DNA of 6,698 nt from Deltaproteobacteria bacterium (GTDB lineage Bacteria > Myxococcota > Myxococcia > Myxococcales > 40CM-4-68-19). The translations under genes were made by a program, and so were the position numbers. Below the pieces are notes generated by a model that saw only the letters and a list, made by a program, of their open reading frames with translations, made no database searches and was not told the DNA's origin. This document shows positions 5,625 to 6,698 of this stretch, piece by piece (position 1 is the stretch's first letter; each line of letters starts with the position of its first letter). Location: positions 1 through 6,698 of the forward strand of contig VBLM01000214.1 of the NCBI GenBank assembly GCA_005879095.1, given 5' to 3'.

Positions 5625-6362
5625 ATGGCACCGGTCCTCGAGGCGCGCGCCGCCGTGCGCCGGTTCGGCGGCGCGATCGCGGTCGGCCCCGTCGATCTCG
5701 CCATCGAGGAAGGCAGCACCACCGCGCTGATCGGGCCGAGCGGCGCCGGCAAGTCCACGCTGCTGCGGCTCTTCAACGGCCTGCTCTCGCCCGGCGCAGG
5801 CGAGGTGCGATTTCGCGGCGCATCGTTGCGCGACGCGGACCTGCCACAGATTCGGCGGCAGATCGGCTACGTCGTGCAGGGCGGCGGGCTCTTTCCGCAC
5901 CTCGATGCGGAGAGCAACGTCGCGCTGGTGGCGCGCTGGCTGCGCTGGGAGCCGCGCCGCGTCGACGCGCGCATCGAAGAGCTCGCGAGCATCGTCCGGC
6001 TTCCCCGCGATGCGCTGCGCCGCTTTCCCTCGCAGCTCTCGGGCGGCCAGGCGCAGCGCGTGAGCCTGATGCGTGCGTTGATGCTCGACCCTGCCGTGCT
6101 GCTGCTCGACGAGCCGCTCGGCGCGCTTGATCCGATGACGCGCTTCGAGTTGCAGCAGGACCTGCGCGAGGTCTTCGCGCGGCTGCGCAAGACGGTCGTG
6201 CTGGTCACGCACGATCTCGCCGAAGCGGCGTTCTTCGCCGACCGGTTGGTCCTGCTGCGTGCCGGCACCATCGTCCAGCAGGGACCCGCGGGCGACCTTT
6301 CGCGAGCTCCCGCCGACGAGTTCGTCGCCTCCTTCGTGCGCGCGCACCGCCCCGCGCTGTGA
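5625..6362 (+). CDS. ABC transporter ATP-binding protein, osmoprotectant/glycine betaine type
   Basis: A 245-residue ATPase subunit powering an importer at the cytoplasmic face of the inner membrane. All nucleotide-binding motifs are intact: Walker A GPSGAGKST (37-45), Q-loop Gln85 in YVVQGGGLFPHL, signature LSGGQ (138-142), Walker B VLLLDEP with Glu163, D-loop GALD (166-169) and switch His196 in THD. The Q-loop context and the following binding protein place it with OpuCA/ProV/OsmV-type proteins for betaine, choline or related compounds. It ends shortly after the ATPase core, without the paired CBS domains of OpuCA-type subunits. The ATG at 5625 has a weak AGGG seven bases upstream and lies 33 bases after the lyase stop with no terminator seen between. 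It overlaps the next gene by four bases (GTGA), implying translational coupling. Confidence 0.92.
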   Translation: MAPVLEARAAVRRFGGAIAVGPVDLAIEEGSTTALIGPSGAGKSTLLRLFNGLLSPGAGEVRFRGASLRDADLPQIRRQIGYVVQGGGLFPHLDAESNVALVARWLRWEPRRVDARIEELASIVRLPRDALRRFPSQLSGGQAQRVSLMRALMLDPAVLLLDEPLGALDPMTRFELQQDLREVFARLRKTVVLVTHDLAEAAFFADRLVLLRAGTIVQQGPAGDLSRAPADEFVASFVRAHRPAL

Positions 6363-6698
6363 TCGCGCTGCTTCTCGCCATCGTGGTCGGATCGAAGCAA
6401 TTCACCGAGTCCGTGGTGCTCGGCGAGATCGCGACTCAGGCGCTGCAGTCGGCGGGCACCGCCGCCTCGCACCGGCGCGAGCTCGGGGGCACGCGAGTCC
6501 TCTGGGAAGCGCTGCGCGCCGGCCAGATCGACGTCTATCCTGAATACACCGGGACGTTGTCGCAGGAGCTCTTGCCCGGCGAGACCGATCTGCCCGCGGC
6601 GCTGGCGCGGCTCGGGCTACGGATGGGGCCGCCGATCGGCTTCGAGGACAACTACGCCATCGGGATGCGGCGCGACGCCGCGCGGCGCTTCGGAGTCC
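6359..6698 (+). CDS. Glycine betaine/choline-type ABC substrate-binding protein (partial, runs off right edge)
   Basis: The first 113 residues of an OpuAC/OpuCC-like binding domain, translated here from GTG 6359. Diagnostic stretches are VGSKQFTES (10-18), VLGEIATQAL, ELGGTRVLWEAL (41-52), AGQIDVYPEYTGT (54-66) and FEDNYAIGM (95-103). These are typical of periplasmic proteins that bind quaternary amines such as betaine, choline or carnitine. The exact ligand cannot be told because most of the aromatic cage is outside the window. The start overlaps the ATPase stop in GTGA. Only about nine hydrophobic residues (MIALLLAIV) precede the first mature strand, with no basic n-region, which is short for an exported protein. 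It may be a separate binding protein or the N-terminal part of a binding-domain/permease fusion. Confidence 0.85.
   Translation, partial: MIALLLAIVVGSKQFTESVVLGEIATQALQSAGTAASHRRELGGTRVLWEALRAGQIDVYPEYTGTLSQELLPGETDLPAALARLGLRMGPPIGFEDNYAIGMRRDAARRFGV

Noticed and set aside
5607..6347. Minus-strand frame opposite the ABC ATPase
   Set aside because: It lies antisense to a gene with complete Walker and signature motifs and has no domain of its own.

Overview
This is a GC-rich window (roughly two thirds G+C by eye, not computed) with dense, tightly packed genes. A type II lipoprotein signal, a NarL-type two-component pair and a betaine-type ABC importer with a separate binding protein point to a Gram-negative, probably soil or environmental bacterium. 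A myxobacterial, other 'deltaproteobacterial' or acidobacterial source would fit, but nothing here fixes the taxon.

Left edge (1-288): no convincing gene. It holds a homopurine/homopyrimidine hexamer array (17 copies of TCCTTY, 185-286) that abuts the stop codon of the next gene. A long imperfect hairpin (144-184) separates it from three further decayed copies (127-143).

Two-component pair (289-2226): a complete NarL/FixJ-type response regulator on the minus strand and a complete HisKA_3-type (NarX/DegS class) histidine kinase on the plus strand. They diverge from a 240-base region that must hold both promoters. The kinase has no membrane segment; its N-terminus resembles the RsbU N-terminal helical domain. 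It is therefore probably a cytoplasmic kinase that takes its signal from a protein partner or internal cue and phosphorylates Asp54 of the regulator.

Secreted lyase (2442-5591): after a 215-base leader containing a hairpin comes a 1049-residue predicted lipoprotein. Its layout is lipobox, DUF4082-like domain, two putative-Ig (He_PIG-like) domains, a second DUF4082-like domain, a run of 15 prolines, a pectate-lyase-like beta-helix domain, and a C-terminal calcium-loop/YTNL segment. It is probably a surface-anchored polysaccharide-degrading enzyme.

Importer (5625-window end): an ABC ATPase of the OpuCA/ProV class without CBS domains overlaps by 4 bases the start of a glycine-betaine/choline-type substrate-binding protein that runs off the right edge. 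A permease is expected just beyond. No functional link between importer and lyase is visible beyond shared strand and a 33-base gap.
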